Below, in pieces: positions 36,059 to 45,114 of a DNA stretch of 49,818 bases. A program made the position numbers and the translations under genes. The notes below the pieces were generated by a model, which was given only the letters and a program-made list of their open reading frames with translations, ran no database searches and was not told the origin of the DNA. This stretch comes from Pseudoxanthomonas sp. Root630 (lineage in GTDB: Bacteria > Pseudomonadota > Gammaproteobacteria > Xanthomonadales > Xanthomonadaceae). The stretch covers positions 127,019 through 176,836 of the forward strand of contig NZ_LMGY01000021.1 in NCBI RefSeq assembly GCF_001427585.1. Reading direction: 5' to 3'. The number at the start of each line of letters is the position of its first letter. The stretch's first letter is position 1.

Positions 36059-36316
36059 CGCTCACCTCCCTGTTCGACGCCTGTGCCAGTGACGCTGGCC
36101 TGCAAGCCACGCTAATCCAAACCTGCCAAGCCGGGCTTACCGTCCGTCGCCGCATCCGCTGCAACGCAGCCGACCGGCAGGCCTCTCGCGGAAGCGAGCG
36201 CAGCTGGACGCCGTGCATCGCCCGGCTGCCGACAGGCGGCGTCTCCAGCTAGCCGTTCCGCCGCACGCGACGCGTCATTCCGGATGGGCACATCCCGCCC
36301 GACATCGGAGGTCATC

Positions 36317-36655
36317 ATGATCATCGCATGGCGCTACATCTGCATCTTCCGCCACCCCATCACCAAGATCTGCCTGAAGTGGATCCGCATTCCCATCATC
36401 GTCTGGGTGGAACCCTTCTTCGAGTTCCCGCCCCGTCGCGAACCGCCGTGGCTCGGCGGCGAGGGCATCCGGCCGGAACTCGCGCGCGACCTGCAGATCC
36501 TGGCCACGATCGACGCGCTCGCGCAGACCCTGTCCGAGGGTCGTCAGAAAGCGCTGCTGCAGACGGTGCAGGCGCAGTTCGACGCCATCGAGCTGCCCGA
36601 CGGTCTGTCCATCACCTCGGACCGCGACCTGCCGGGTGGCGCCACCAAGGCGTGA
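36317..36655 (+). CDS. Hypothetical protein, 112 residues
   Basis: A small protein starting MIIAWRYICIFRHPITKICL with an aromatic, hydrophobic N-terminus that may associate with the membrane, followed by a soluble helical part (RPELARDLQILATIDALAQT). I recognise no family. The GGAGG Shine-Dalgarno at ideal spacing and normal codon use support it as real. The 258-bp upstream region back to the XRE gene holds nothing recognisable beyond the divergent promoters. Confidence 0.65.
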   Translation: MIIAWRYICIFRHPITKICLKWIRIPIIVWVEPFFEFPPRREPPWLGGEGIRPELARDLQILATIDALAQTLSEGRQKALLQTVQAQFDAIELPDGLSITSDRDLPGGATKA

Positions 36656-36730
36656 GCCGCGGTTGTTTGCGTCGCGACCACCAGGGAAGGGGGTCGCGAC
36701 AAACGACCGCCCATGACGGCCTGCGCAGGC

Positions 36731-37153
36731 TCACCTGCCGCGCATGGCGAACCAGGCGCGCACCGAAGGCATGAACATGATCGCGCCGGCGACGATGCGG
36801 GCGCCATCGGCGCAATGGGCGAAGATCCTCGCCGGCCCCCAGGGCATCCAGGCGATCCCCGCGGCCGCGTTGATGACCGGCAGGATCGTGAGCACGATGA
36901 TCCAGATCCGCGCCCAGCGCATGCGGTACAGCAACGCGATGCTGACGCCCGCCACGATCGCCGCCACCGCCACGCCTACGGTCAGGGAGACCGCGTCCGG
37001 CATCGCGCCGGCACGGATCCCGCGTACATAGCGCATCAGCAGGCTGGCGATGTAGAACCCCACCGCCACCTTCACCAGCAACGGAGCCGCCACGCGATCC
37101 GACGGCGGCAGTTCTGCTTCGGACGCCCTGTAGAAATCGTCCGGCAGCGTCAT
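36731..37153 (-). CDS. Integral membrane protein, 140 residues
   Basis: Four predicted membrane helices (about 27-47, 55-80, 86-106, 112-135) follow a short polar N-terminus (MTLPDDFYRASEAELPPSDR). No family is recognised. The start overlaps the stop of the upstream metallopeptidase gene by 4 bp (ATGA), so the two are translationally coupled and probably act together. A longer open frame upstream lies inside the peptidase gene and is not used. Confidence 0.75.
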   Translation of the reverse strand: MTLPDDFYRASEAELPPSDRVAAPLLVKVAVGFYIASLLMRYVRGIRAGAMPDAVSLTVGVAVAAIVAGVSIALLYRMRWARIWIIVLTILPVINAAAGIAWMPWGPARIFAHCADGARIVAGAIMFMPSVRAWFAMRGR

Positions 37154-38175
37154 GCGGCAGGCATCCGCGGCGGTGAGAACTGCCCGCGCTCCACGCCTTC
37201 GCGCCACGTCTCCGGCCGCGGCTCCCACGGCCCCTCGCCCAGCACCGCCTCGACCAGGTGCGCGATGGGGAACCCGAGGTGATGCTGCGCCTCGACGCCG
37301 CCGTCCTGCATGTCGGCCGCCGCCACGAAAGCGCGGAACGCGGCTTCGTCGCCTGCGGCGAGCGCGGTGATCTTCTTGGCCAGGTCGTAGGAGAGCCGGT
37401 TGCCGTCGTCGGTCGCCAGGAAGGACTTGCCCGACCAGAACGTCTGGATGCTGTCCGCGTTCCAGTACGCCGCGTGGTGCGCGGCGACCTCATGCGGGAA
37501 ATAGAGCTGCGCCGAGGGCGCTGCGAGCTGCGGGAACATCGTGTGCTCGGTGTTCACCGCCAGACCCTCGTTGAGCCAGGCCGGGATGGGCAGATGGGTC
37601 AGCAGGGAGTGGGTCAATTCGTGCGCGATCACCGGCTCCATCGCTTCGATCTGCTCCAGCGGCATCACGAAGTGGCCGTATCCAGCCTGGATGAACATGC
37701 CCGACGACATCGCGTACTCGCCACCCGCGGGATAGTAGTGGCCCACGTAGTCGTAGTAGTCGTCGGGCTCCTCGAACACCATCACCACGTAACGGCCCCA
37801 GCCACCGTCGTCGGCGAGGGCACCCAGGTTGCGCCGGATGCGCGCCAGCATGCGCTGGCACGTGGCCAGGAACACCTGTGCGGGACGGTCCAGCAGGTTG
37901 GAGAGCAGCAGGAAGTCCCTGCTTTCGTGGATGCGGTAGTGATCGCCCAGCGCCTCGTTCATCGCCTCGAGCCACGTGCGTGCGGCCGAGTCCCAATAGG
38001 CATGCGCAGCATCGCCCTCGAGCGATGCCGCTTCGCCCTCGGCGACGCGCGACCAGTCCGGGATCGGCAGCGCGGTCTCGGCGAACCAGTGCATCCGCAC
38101 CGGCACGCGGGGGCGCGACACCGGGGCATCGAGGTCCCGCGTGGAAGAGAACAGGCGTGACAGGCGCTTGAGCAT
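37150..38175 (-). CDS. Peptidase MA-like zinc metallopeptidase (HExxH gluzincin)
   Basis: A 341-residue protein with the zinc motif HELTH (185-189) and, 14 residues later, NEG with Glu203 as third ligand (WLNEGLAV), the gluzincin arrangement of peptidase MA-type families. Upstream, GRYVVMVFEEPDDYYDYVGHYYP is like the substrate-facing edge of this fold. No signal peptide is visible, so it is probably cytoplasmic, with the coupled four-TM protein at the next gene a possible membrane partner. The function of these peptidases is unknown. ATG 38175 begins the conserved part. Confidence 0.75.
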   Translation of the reverse strand: MLKRLSRLFSSTRDLDAPVSRPRVPVRMHWFAETALPIPDWSRVAEGEAASLEGDAAHAYWDSAARTWLEAMNEALGDHYRIHESRDFLLLSNLLDRPAQVFLATCQRMLARIRRNLGALADDGGWGRYVVMVFEEPDDYYDYVGHYYPAGGEYAMSSGMFIQAGYGHFVMPLEQIEAMEPVIAHELTHSLLTHLPIPAWLNEGLAVNTEHTMFPQLAAPSAQLYFPHEVAAHHAAYWNADSIQTFWSGKSFLATDDGNRLSYDLAKKITALAAGDEAAFRAFVAAADMQDGGVEAQHHLGFPIAHLVEAVLGEGPWEPRPETWREGVERGQFSPPRMPAA

Positions 38176-38396
38176 GGCGATCCTTGCGGTCGTGGCGATC
38201 CGTATCGACGGCGTGCCCACGAGGGCGAGGACGGCACACGAGCTGCCGCCCGGCATGCCGTGCTGTCGTTCCCATGCCCTTGTGCCGGGTCCCCACCGCG
38301 AAGCCCCGACACTATGCCACGCGTCCGGACGCACCGGCGGTTGTGCTCCCCCGTCGCACCCAGTAAAAGACATCCCGGCACCCACGCACCCACGTC

Positions 38397-39068
38397 ATGA
38401 TCGACCGCGACGCACTCCAACGAGACGGCTACGCCCTGCTGCGCGGCGCGATTCCCGCCGACTGGCTCGAGGGATTGCGCGCGACCTTCGATGCCGGCGT
38501 GATGCCGGCGCATGCATGGCCCGTGCCGCGCGGTCCGGGCTGGCGGCATGCACAGCTGGACCTGGACCCCACGATACAGGCGGTATGCCGGTTGCCTGTC
38601 GTGCTCGCTGCGGCAGGCGTGTTGATCGGCGAACGGTTTTTCCTCGCGCAGGTGGAAGGACGCGAGCCGCTCGCCGGATGCGGCCACCAGGGCCTGCATC
38701 GCGACCTGTCGGCGCAGCGCCCCGGCGACACCGTCAACGCGCTGGCCTTCTTCGACGACTACGGGCCGGACAACGGCGCCACGCGCCTCATCCCCGGCAG
38801 CCATCGCCCTGGCGCGCACGACGCACCGGTCGATGCCGGCGACGAAGCGCGTGCCGTGCAACTCGCGGGCGCGGCGGGCGACATCCTCGTCTTCGATGCC
38901 GACCTGCTGCACGGCGCGAGCGTGAACCCCACCGGCGCGCGCCGACGCTCCATCCTGTTCGGCTACTTCGCCGAACCGCGCTATGCCGCGCACCTGGACA
39001 CCGCGCACCTGCGCAACGTGCGGATGGATACGCGCGAGCGCTTCGATCCCCGTGACCAGGGGACATGA
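38397..39068 (+). CDS. Phytanoyl-CoA dioxygenase (PhyH) family protein
   Basis: The 223-residue protein is a 2-oxoglutarate/Fe(II) oxygenase-like double-stranded beta-helix. The metal triad is His101 and Asp103 in HRD and His172 in DLLHGAS, and Arg182-184 supplies the 2-oxoglutarate anchor. The DNGATRLIPGSH motif at 125-136 is characteristic of the PhyH family. Substrates of bacterial members include halogenated, ectoine-like or lipid compounds; none is indicated here. It is divergent from the metallopeptidase gene. Confidence 0.88.
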   Translation: MIDRDALQRDGYALLRGAIPADWLEGLRATFDAGVMPAHAWPVPRGPGWRHAQLDLDPTIQAVCRLPVVLAAAGVLIGERFFLAQVEGREPLAGCGHQGLHRDLSAQRPGDTVNALAFFDDYGPDNGATRLIPGSHRPGAHDAPVDAGDEARAVQLAGAAGDILVFDADLLHGASVNPTGARRRSILFGYFAEPRYAAHLDTAHLRNVRMDTRERFDPRDQGT

Positions 39069-39151
39069 GCCTGTCGGGCAGGCCCCGATCGTTCATTCCC
39101 GCATCGCCTGTGTCGTCGTCGCCCGCCTGATCCCCGACGGGCGCGTCGCGT

Positions 39152-39553
39152 TCACGCGTGGTGGATGAGCTTGACCAGCAGGAACCAGCCGAACCAGCCC
39201 ACCACCATCAGGAACAACGCTTCACCGCCCGCATTCTTCTTCCCGGCCAGCATGTAGCCCGCGGCCACGAAGATGGCGGCGCCGGTCACCACCACGCACA
39301 GCAGCTTCATGGGCCATGGCAGGTGGTCACGGGGTTGGGCGGCCCTGGCGTTCGGGATCGGCGGCGGCGAACGCCCTGGCGGCGTATCGAAGCGCGCGTC
39401 GCGGACGCCACGCGCGAGGAGTTCCTGTCGTGCCAGCAGGATGGCGTCGTCGCCGTACTCGTCCGTCGTCGCCAATGCGATGCGCATCAGCGCATCGGCG
39501 TCGAGGTCCCGGTAGCGCTGGCGGACGGCGTCGGTGTCGATCTGGGTGGACAT
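39152..39553 (-). CDS. Hypothetical membrane protein, 133 residues
   Basis: A soluble N-terminal part (MSTQIDTDAVRQRYRDLDAD, helical, with EYGDDAILLARQELLARG) is followed by two membrane helices near the C-terminus (about 82-104 and 110-129, GGEALFLMVVGWFGWFLLVK). The N-terminal pattern (DALMRIALATTDEYGDDAILLARQELLARG over two stretches) is like small Xanthomonadaceae proteins of unknown role. It lies 49 bp downstream of the next gene on its strand and may be co-transcribed. Confidence 0.7.
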   Translation of the reverse strand: MSTQIDTDAVRQRYRDLDADALMRIALATTDEYGDDAILLARQELLARGVRDARFDTPPGRSPPPIPNARAAQPRDHLPWPMKLLCVVVTGAAIFVAAGYMLAGKKNAGGEALFLMVVGWFGWFLLVKLIHHA

Positions 39554-39602
39554 GCGTGTTCGCTCCTTGATGAGGGGCCTTGCGCCCTGCGCGCAGCCCG
39601 CG

Positions 39603-40238
39603 CTAGGCGCCGGGGGTCCTGTTCCGCCATCCACGCTTCAGGCTGCGGGCGATGTCGACCGCCGGTGTCACCACGAGCGCTATCGTCAGGAATGCCGCCA
39701 GCCAGCTCACGACGATGAGCCCGAACGGGTTGGCGATCATGAAGGTGGCGCGACCGGGATCCCACCCGTGCAGGTATCGCCAGAACAGCACCATGCAGAC
39801 GGCCCAGGACAGCAGACCGGCAATCGGCATGTACTGCATGTTGGCCGCGAGCAGGACGGCCTCCTCACGGTCATGACTGTCGGCATCGAAGGTCGCAAAT
39901 CCGCAGACACCCATGCTGATGGCGCACCCTGCGATCACCAGCAGGCACATCATGAAGGTCGGCGTGGCCATGGGCATGCCGGGCGCGTACTGGGTGAACA
40001 ACACCCAGCCGGTCCCGCCTGCGACCACGATGGCCTGCACCGCCGCCATCCACCGCCAACGCACGCGGAGGATGGCCATGGCGCGCGAAGCGCCGCGTGC
40101 GGACAAACGCCCCTCACCGGTCTCCGGATCGACGTCGATGTCCGACCGGTTCGCATCTTCCGCTTCCTGCCGCTCGCGCGTGGCGCGGAACGCGATGTGC
40201 CGCATGTCCGGGCCGAAGCCAGGTTCCTGCTGTCTCAT
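39603..40238 (-). CDS. Integral membrane protein, 211 residues
   Basis: Four predicted membrane helices (about 62-84, 94-115, 136-158, 167-190) follow a charged cytoplasmic N-terminus (MRQQEPGFGPDMRHIAFRAT) and precede a basic tail (RSLKRGWRNRTPGA). No family is recognised. ATG 40238 follows a purine-rich GGGGATGCC. The longer open frame upstream is low-complexity and dismissed. The preceding 259 bp up to the lipoprotein gene hold the divergent promoter and nothing else recognisable. Confidence 0.7.
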   Translation of the reverse strand: MRQQEPGFGPDMRHIAFRATRERQEAEDANRSDIDVDPETGEGRLSARGASRAMAILRVRWRWMAAVQAIVVAGGTGWVLFTQYAPGMPMATPTFMMCLLVIAGCAISMGVCGFATFDADSHDREEAVLLAANMQYMPIAGLLSWAVCMVLFWRYLHGWDPGRATFMIANPFGLIVVSWLAAFLTIALVVTPAVDIARSLKRGWRNRTPGA

Positions 40239-40497
40239 GGCATCCCCTTTCAGTGCATCCGCATCCGATGGCCATCGCGCAACGACCCCACCGCAGGAGG
40301 GCACGTTCCCCGATCCCGACGAGAGCGGACTATGCCATGCGAGTGATCGTCCGTCAGACGACGCTTCCTCGCGGGCACCCCTCCTGGACGCGGCGCCCGC
40401 ATCGAACGGGATGCCGTTACGCACCCCGTCACAGCCCCGGGTTTATGGTCGTTCGTGTTGACGCACTCAGACGTTCGCCCTTTACCCCGGAGGCTCC

Positions 40498-40929
40498 ATG
40501 ACCCGATTCCCCCTGTGCTTCACCGCGGTGCTCGTGCTGGTCACCGCCTGCACGCCGACGTCGGCGGCACGGAACGATCCCGCCCCGCCGGCACAGACGG
40601 TGGCGCTCGCATGGCAGCAGGAAGCGAACGTGGGCGGGCTGTCCGTCCAGTTCGTGGGCTACCGGGACAGCCGCTGCCCGTCGGACGTCACCTGCGTCTG
40701 GGCAGGCGAAGCGCAGGCCTTCGTGTGGGTCGCCGGCCCCGGCATGGACGCGCATGTCGTGTCGCTGCCCTGGCGTGGTGGCGCGGGCACGCCGCCGCAG
40801 GCGGTGCAGCGCGTCGGCGCATACACGCTGCGACTGGCATCACTGGAACCGCATCCGCACAGCGGGGCCAAGGTCGCGCCGGGCGACTATCGCGTGGTGC
40901 TCGAGGTCGGCGGTGCGGTCGCCGAGTAG
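40498..40929 (+). CDS. Putative lipoprotein with CPxDVxCVWAG motif
   Basis: The 143-residue product has a lipoprotein signal peptide with lipobox LVTAC and lipidated Cys18. The mature part contains DSRCPSDVTCVWAGEA, a motif found in a widespread but uncharacterised family of small bacterial exported proteins, with its Cys pair probably disulphide-bonded. The rest is beta-rich. It is predicted to sit at the inner leaflet of the outer membrane. A GGAGG Shine-Dalgarno precedes the ATG. Confidence 0.8.
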   Translation: MTRFPLCFTAVLVLVTACTPTSAARNDPAPPAQTVALAWQQEANVGGLSVQFVGYRDSRCPSDVTCVWAGEAQAFVWVAGPGMDAHVVSLPWRGGAGTPPQAVQRVGAYTLRLASLEPHPHSGAKVAPGDYRVVLEVGGAVAE

Positions 40930-40957
40930 GGCGACCACGTTTCGCGGCACGTTGGCC

Positions 40958-41599
40958 TCAATGGCGATGGGTGAAGTGATAACGAGCGGCGGTGCAGCGC
41001 CAGTAGGGGATCAATTGCGCGCGGATACCCTTGAACGACGAGATATCGAAATGGAAGGTGGCGAAGGACGCCGTGGGCGTATGGTGCATCCGCACTTCCA
41101 TCTCGCGTGCGTTCTCCATGGCGGCCAGCAGGTCCTGGTCGCTGAACCAGACTTCCCAGTTGGCGGCGATGTCGCTGGTGCGGTTCGGCGCACCGATCAC
41201 CCCCATGCCGGCGGGGAAGCGCTTGCCGTCGAGCAGTACGTCCACCTCGTCGGCATCCCATCCCCGCGGTGGCGCTCCTTCCTTCCGCACGAAGCGCACC
41301 TGCAGGCTGGCGGTCATCAGGTCCGGCAGCTCGCGGACGGCCGGGAGGCTGGTCGCGTGCGATTCCTCGTCGGAGCGGTGACTGAAAGCCATGCCGAGGG
41401 TGATGGTTTCATAGCGCGATTCGGTCTTCGCGTGAATGCGGTACCGGGCCGTGCCCACGATGATCCCGCCCAGCGGACTCTCGTGCCATCCCTCCACCTC
41501 GGTGTTCGGCAAGACCGGCTTCATGCAGGATGCCTGCGCCCAACTCGTGGCCGGTAGCAGCGCCATCCACAGGGCGCACAGGCCCGCGTAGTTCCTCAT
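40958..41599 (-). CDS. Exported hypothetical protein, 213 residues
   Basis: A signal peptide (MRNYAGLCALWMALLPATSWA) is followed by a beta-rich domain with EGWHESPLGGIIVGTARYRI and a Cys near each end (ASCMKP; WRCTAA). No family is recognised. ATG 41599 is favoured because an AGGGG Shine-Dalgarno sits 9 nt upstream; ATG 41608 has almost no spacing. It is convergent with the lipoprotein gene and divergent from the M28 aminopeptidase. Confidence 0.65.
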   Translation of the reverse strand: MRNYAGLCALWMALLPATSWAQASCMKPVLPNTEVEGWHESPLGGIIVGTARYRIHAKTESRYETITLGMAFSHRSDEESHATSLPAVRELPDLMTASLQVRFVRKEGAPPRGWDADEVDVLLDGKRFPAGMGVIGAPNRTSDIAANWEVWFSDQDLLAAMENAREMEVRMHHTPTASFATFHFDISSFKGIRAQLIPYWRCTAARYHFTHRH

Positions 41600-41804
41600 C
41601 GATGTCATCCCCTGGGTGTGGGCGCCCTCCCCAGGGCGCGCTGCGTTACTACAGCATGCCTGTCGCGACGCTGCCACCCTGCGGCGCGCGGGCCCGTTCG
41701 CCGCAACACCCTTCGCCCTCCCCCTTTCTGCACGCGTGGCGCCGCCACGAAAGTGGTAGCGTGACAACCGCTACGCCGCAGGCCGTGATCCGGGAGATGC
41801 CACG

Positions 41805-43232
41805 ATGAAACCGCCCCTGCTCGGCCCCACGACGCTCCTGCTCTCCCTGCTGACCGGCCTCGTGCTGGTGCGTTCGGACACCCCGCGATCCGTGCCACAC
41901 ACCGCCGCGCGCGTGGCCGCCGCGTCGCACGTGGCCGCGACCGGAGAAGCGCCCTCCCTGCGTCGCGCCAGGATGGACAGGACGGCCGCCCCGGCCGCCA
42001 CGACGGCGACATCCTCCCTCGCCGACCCGTTCGCGCCGGTGTACATCGTGACCTCCCGCGAAACGTACCAGGGCATCCGCGGCATGGCCCGCAATGCGGT
42101 CGCGCGACGCGACAGCACCGGCATGCCCGTGTTGATTTCCGAAACCCGTGCCGACCGCCTCGGTGAGATCAGCCGCTACGTGCACGTCAACGAGCACCGC
42201 TGCGGCGGCTACTTCGCGTTCCCCTCCCGCGCGCAGGCCGAGGCCTTCGTCAGCGAGGGCCGTGCGAAGGACGCGATGGCGAAGACCTTGCTCGCCGCCT
42301 ACACGCTCGACAACCAGGACACCGTGAACCGCTGGTTGCCGCAAGTGCAGGAACAGCGGATCTACGACACCATCAACCACCTCTCGAGCTACCGCAACCG
42401 CTACTTCGCCAGTACGCATGGCAGGACGTCGGCCGAGTGGATCCGCACGCACTGGCAGTCGCTCGCCGCCGGCCGCGACGACGTCACCACCGAGTTGTTC
42501 ACCGCCTGCAGCAACTGCAGCACGCAGCCTTCGGTCATCCTCACCATCCGCGGCTGGGACCTGCCCGACGAAGTCGTGGTGCTGGGCGCGCACCTGGATT
42601 CGATCAACGGCAGCAACTACAACGACCTCAACCAGCTCGCACCGGGCGCCGACGACGATGCATCGGGCATCGCCACGCTCACCGAGACGCTGCGCATCGC
42701 CCTGTCCGACGGCTGGCGGCCGCGGCGCACGGTGAAGTTCATGGGGTATGCCGCCGAGGAAGTCGGCCTGCGCGGTTCCAACGCCATCGCGCAGTCTTTC
42801 CGCGCCAGCGGCGTCAACGTGGTCAGCGTGCTGCAGGTGGACATGACCAACTACAAGTCGGGCGCGGTCACGGACATGAAGTTGATCACCGACTACTCCA
42901 ACACCGCACTGAAGAATTTCTTCATCACCCTGTTCGACACCTACCTGGCGCCGATGGGCCTGACACGCAGCAACTCCGCCTGCGGTTACGCCTGCTCCGA
43001 CCACGCGTCGTGGACCAACGCCGGCTATCCCGCCGCGATGATGTTCGAGGCCGGCGGCCCGAACGGCAGCTTCCCCTACATCCACACCACCCAGGACACA
43101 CTGGCGACCATGGGGGAATCGGCGCAGCACAGCGTCAAGTTCACCCAGTTCGCGCTGGCCTACCTCGGCGAAACCGCCAAGACGCGCGGACGGGTCACCG
43201 GCGGTCCGGCGCAGGTGCATACGGCGCAGTGA
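41805..43232 (+). CDS. Secreted M28 family aminopeptidase (leucyl aminopeptidase-like)
   Basis: A 475-residue exported enzyme with a signal peptide in the first 25 residues, an N-terminal propeptide of about 170 residues and an M28 catalytic domain. Zinc ligands and catalytic residues are complete: His263 (GAHLDS), Asp283 (GADDDASG), Glu318/Glu319 (AEEVGLRGS), Asp346 (QVDMTNY) and His427 (YIHTTQDT). Cys pairs CSNC (235-238) and CGYAC (393-397) match the disulphides of Vibrio/Aeromonas secreted aminopeptidases. It removes N-terminal hydrophobic residues from peptides outside the cell or in the periplasm. The propeptide probably acts as an inhibitor or chaperone. Confidence 0.92.
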   Translation: MKPPLLGPTTLLLSLLTGLVLVRSDTPRSVPHTAARVAAASHVAATGEAPSLRRARMDRTAAPAATTATSSLADPFAPVYIVTSRETYQGIRGMARNAVARRDSTGMPVLISETRADRLGEISRYVHVNEHRCGGYFAFPSRAQAEAFVSEGRAKDAMAKTLLAAYTLDNQDTVNRWLPQVQEQRIYDTINHLSSYRNRYFASTHGRTSAEWIRTHWQSLAAGRDDVTTELFTACSNCSTQPSVILTIRGWDLPDEVVVLGAHLDSINGSNYNDLNQLAPGADDDASGIATLTETLRIALSDGWRPRRTVKFMGYAAEEVGLRGSNAIAQSFRASGVNVVSVLQVDMTNYKSGAVTDMKLITDYSNTALKNFFITLFDTYLAPMGLTRSNSACGYACSDHASWTNAGYPAAMMFEAGGPNGSFPYIHTTQDTLATMGESAQHSVKFTQFALAYLGETAKTRGRVTGGPAQVHTAQ

Positions 43233-43338
43233 CGACGGGACGGGGAGCCCCGGCCCACTGTGCACAGGATTCGCCCATGACGGGTATCGCTTGGCTCGAC
43301 CCATCCCGCGTGGTGGGCACACAGGCTTGGAGAACGAG

Positions 43339-43920
43339 ATGAGACACGCATTCGCGAACATCGCCTTCACCCCCGCCGTCCGCGAGATGCAGGCCCGCGA
43401 CGGCAGCCGCGCGCAGTACGCGCGGGCTTTCGAATCCGGCGACGAGGTCCGCAATGCCGAACTCGGGCCCGACGAAGCGACCTTCATCCGGGCGCAGCGC
43501 AGTTTCTACATGGCCACCGTATCCGAGACCGGCTGGCCGTACGTGCAGCACCGCGGCGGAAGTCCGGGGTTCCTGCAGGTGCTCGACGCGCGGACGCTGT
43601 CGTTCATGGACTTGCCGGGGAACCGTCAGTTCATCAGCGTGGGCAATCTCGCCAGGGACGACCGTGTGGCGCTGATCCTGATGGACTACGCGCACCGGCA
43701 TCGCATGAAGCTGCTGGGCCGGCTGTCGGTACACGAATCGCCGGGCGCCGGGCGTACCGAGCGCGAGATGCGGATCCATGTCGAAGCCTTCGACTGGAAC
43801 TGTCCCAAGTATATCCCCGTGCGTTTCGAGGCCGAAGACGTGCAGCAGGCGCTGGAGGAACGCGACCGGCGCATCGCGGAACTGGAAGCGCAGTTGGCGG
43901 AGGCGCGGAGCGCGCGATAA
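43339..43920 (+). CDS. Pyridoxamine 5'-phosphate oxidase family protein
   Basis: The 193-residue protein has the split-barrel FMN-binding fold: FYMATVSETGWPYVQHRGGSPG is the first strand pair with the flavin loop, SFMDLPGNRQFISVGNLARDDRVALILMDY (in two stretches) follows, and WNCPKYIPVRF is a conserved PNPOx-like closing segment. A C-terminal coiled-coil helix (EERDRRIAELEAQLAEARSAR, ~21 residues) ends it. Such relatives are flavin or heme-binding oxidoreductases of unknown substrate. ATG 43339 follows TTGGAG. Confidence 0.88.
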   Translation: MRHAFANIAFTPAVREMQARDGSRAQYARAFESGDEVRNAELGPDEATFIRAQRSFYMATVSETGWPYVQHRGGSPGFLQVLDARTLSFMDLPGNRQFISVGNLARDDRVALILMDYAHRHRMKLLGRLSVHESPGAGRTEREMRIHVEAFDWNCPKYIPVRFEAEDVQQALEERDRRIAELEAQLAEARSAR

Positions 43921-43957
43921 CACCGCGTCCGGATGCAGCCGAAGACCGTTGACCCAC

Positions 43958-43993
43958 GTAGCCCGGGTACGGCCCACGGCCGCACCCGGGGAC
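43958..43993 (+). repeat. Second REP family, element A
   Basis: GTAGCCCGGGT...GCACCCGGGGAC forms an imperfect hairpin of the GTAGCCCGGGT type known from pseudomonad and xanthomonad REPs. It is different in sequence from the RAYT-linked REPs at 9.2-10.1 kb. Confidence 0.7.
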
Positions 43994-44013
43994 ACGGAAG
44001 GGTGGCGTGCGTG

Positions 44014-44030
44014 GCGCACCCCGGGCTACG
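44014..44030 (-). repeat. Second REP family, element B (inverted, partial)
   Basis: GCGCACCCCGGGCTACG is the inverted counterpart of element A, 20 bp away, giving a BIME-like pair between convergent genes. Confidence 0.65.
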
Positions 44031-44035
44031 CCGAT

Positions 44036-44278
44036 TCAAGCCGGGCTGCCGTGCAGCGCCACGTTCAAGCGGTCCACCACCATCGCCCAGTCGGCGTCGT
44101 CGAGGCGTTCTTCGCGCAGCAGTTGCGCTTGCGCGGGCGACCAGAACGGGGCTTCTTCCAGGCGCACGTTGTCGGGCAGCGGGGAATGGGTGGCGATGAA
44201 CTGCTGGATGCTGGCGTTGTCGTTGGGCAGGCCCAACTGGGCGAACAGCTCGGAGAAGGGATGGACGGTGGCTTCCAT
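44036..44278 (-). CDS. DUF2789 family protein
   Basis: An 80-residue protein with the full DUF2789 pattern: N-terminal HPFSELFAQLGLPNDNASIQ, IATHSPLPDNVRLEEAPFWSPAQAQLLREE over two stretches, and DADWAMVVDRLN at the end. The family is small, helical and of unknown function, common in gammaproteobacteria. The start is clear (GGAAGCCACC before a strong GAGGC region). The REP pair at 43958-44030 follows its stop. Confidence 0.88.
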   Translation of the reverse strand: MEATVHPFSELFAQLGLPNDNASIQQFIATHSPLPDNVRLEEAPFWSPAQAQLLREERLDDADWAMVVDRLNVALHGSPA

Positions 44279-44343
44279 GGCGATGCCTCGTGCGGGGAGA
44301 GCGCCAGCCTACCCGCGCACGCGTGAAGCCGGTAGCCGACGCA

Positions 44344-44982
44344 CTACGGCGTCGTCGCGGGACGCACTTCGAGCACGCGCGCCAGCGCCTGCCACAGCCG
44401 CTCGGTTTCATCGGCGGGCAGGCGGCCGTCGCCGTCTTCGTCCACGTCGGTGAGGCCGTCGGGATAACGCGCGTCGGCGTTCTCCAGGTAGAAGACGATG
44501 GCTTCGTGGCGACCATCCGCGTCGGCCACGCGGGCCAGGCGCACGACGTGCCAGTAGCGCGGCGGCCGCAGTCCGTTCGCCTGCAGCGCGACGCGGGTGC
44601 GCGCGGCTTCCAGCGCGGGTTCGCGCGCGGCGGCGGTGGCGTCGTCGTAGGCGTAGCTGCCGAAGCGGTAGACGTGCGGCCCGAACGCGCGCGGTGGCTT
44701 GGACGGGAACCGGAATCGGAAGTCCGAGCCGGGCTGCACCGTCTCGAACTGCAGCACCAGCATGCGCGCGACCACACCGTCCTTCGCCGCGACGAACAGC
44801 CGGCGCTCGGCATCGGTCTGGTCGCGGATCGGGAATCGCAACGCCGGCAATGCCGTCAGAGCGCTGTCCACGTGGAAGGTCGCATCCGGTACCGCAGGCG
44901 AGGCGACGGCATGCGCATCGTCCGCGTGCGCCGTGGCGGGCTGCCCCAGCAGGCAGGCGAACAGGATCAGCCCGCGTTTCAT
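44344..44982 (-). CDS. Exported hypothetical protein with EF-hand-like loop
   Basis: The 212-residue protein has a signal peptide (MKRGLILFACLLGQPATAHA). The middle is a mixed alpha/beta region (AKDGVVARMLVLQFETVQPG, RYWHVVRLARVADADGRHEA). Near the C-terminus, DVDEDGDGRLPADE matches the calcium-binding EF-hand loop spacing (D-x-D-x-DG-x(5)-E). No family is recognised beyond that loop; calcium binding in the periplasm is a reasonable guess. It is upstream of DUF2789 on the same strand with 65 bp between. Confidence 0.7.
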   Translation of the reverse strand: MKRGLILFACLLGQPATAHADDAHAVASPAVPDATFHVDSALTALPALRFPIRDQTDAERRLFVAAKDGVVARMLVLQFETVQPGSDFRFRFPSKPPRAFGPHVYRFGSYAYDDATAAAREPALEAARTRVALQANGLRPPRYWHVVRLARVADADGRHEAIVFYLENADARYPDGLTDVDEDGDGRLPADETERLWQALARVLEVRPATTP

Positions 44983-45114
44983 CGTCGTGCACCTCCGGAA
45001 TTCACGAGGGACTGTGCGCGCACCGCGGCCAGGCGGAGCGTGCTGGAAGTCATCGCCGGGATGACGCGAAAGCGCCCGGGCGCGGGGGACTCCGCCACCC
45101 GGCCTTGCGCCGGT

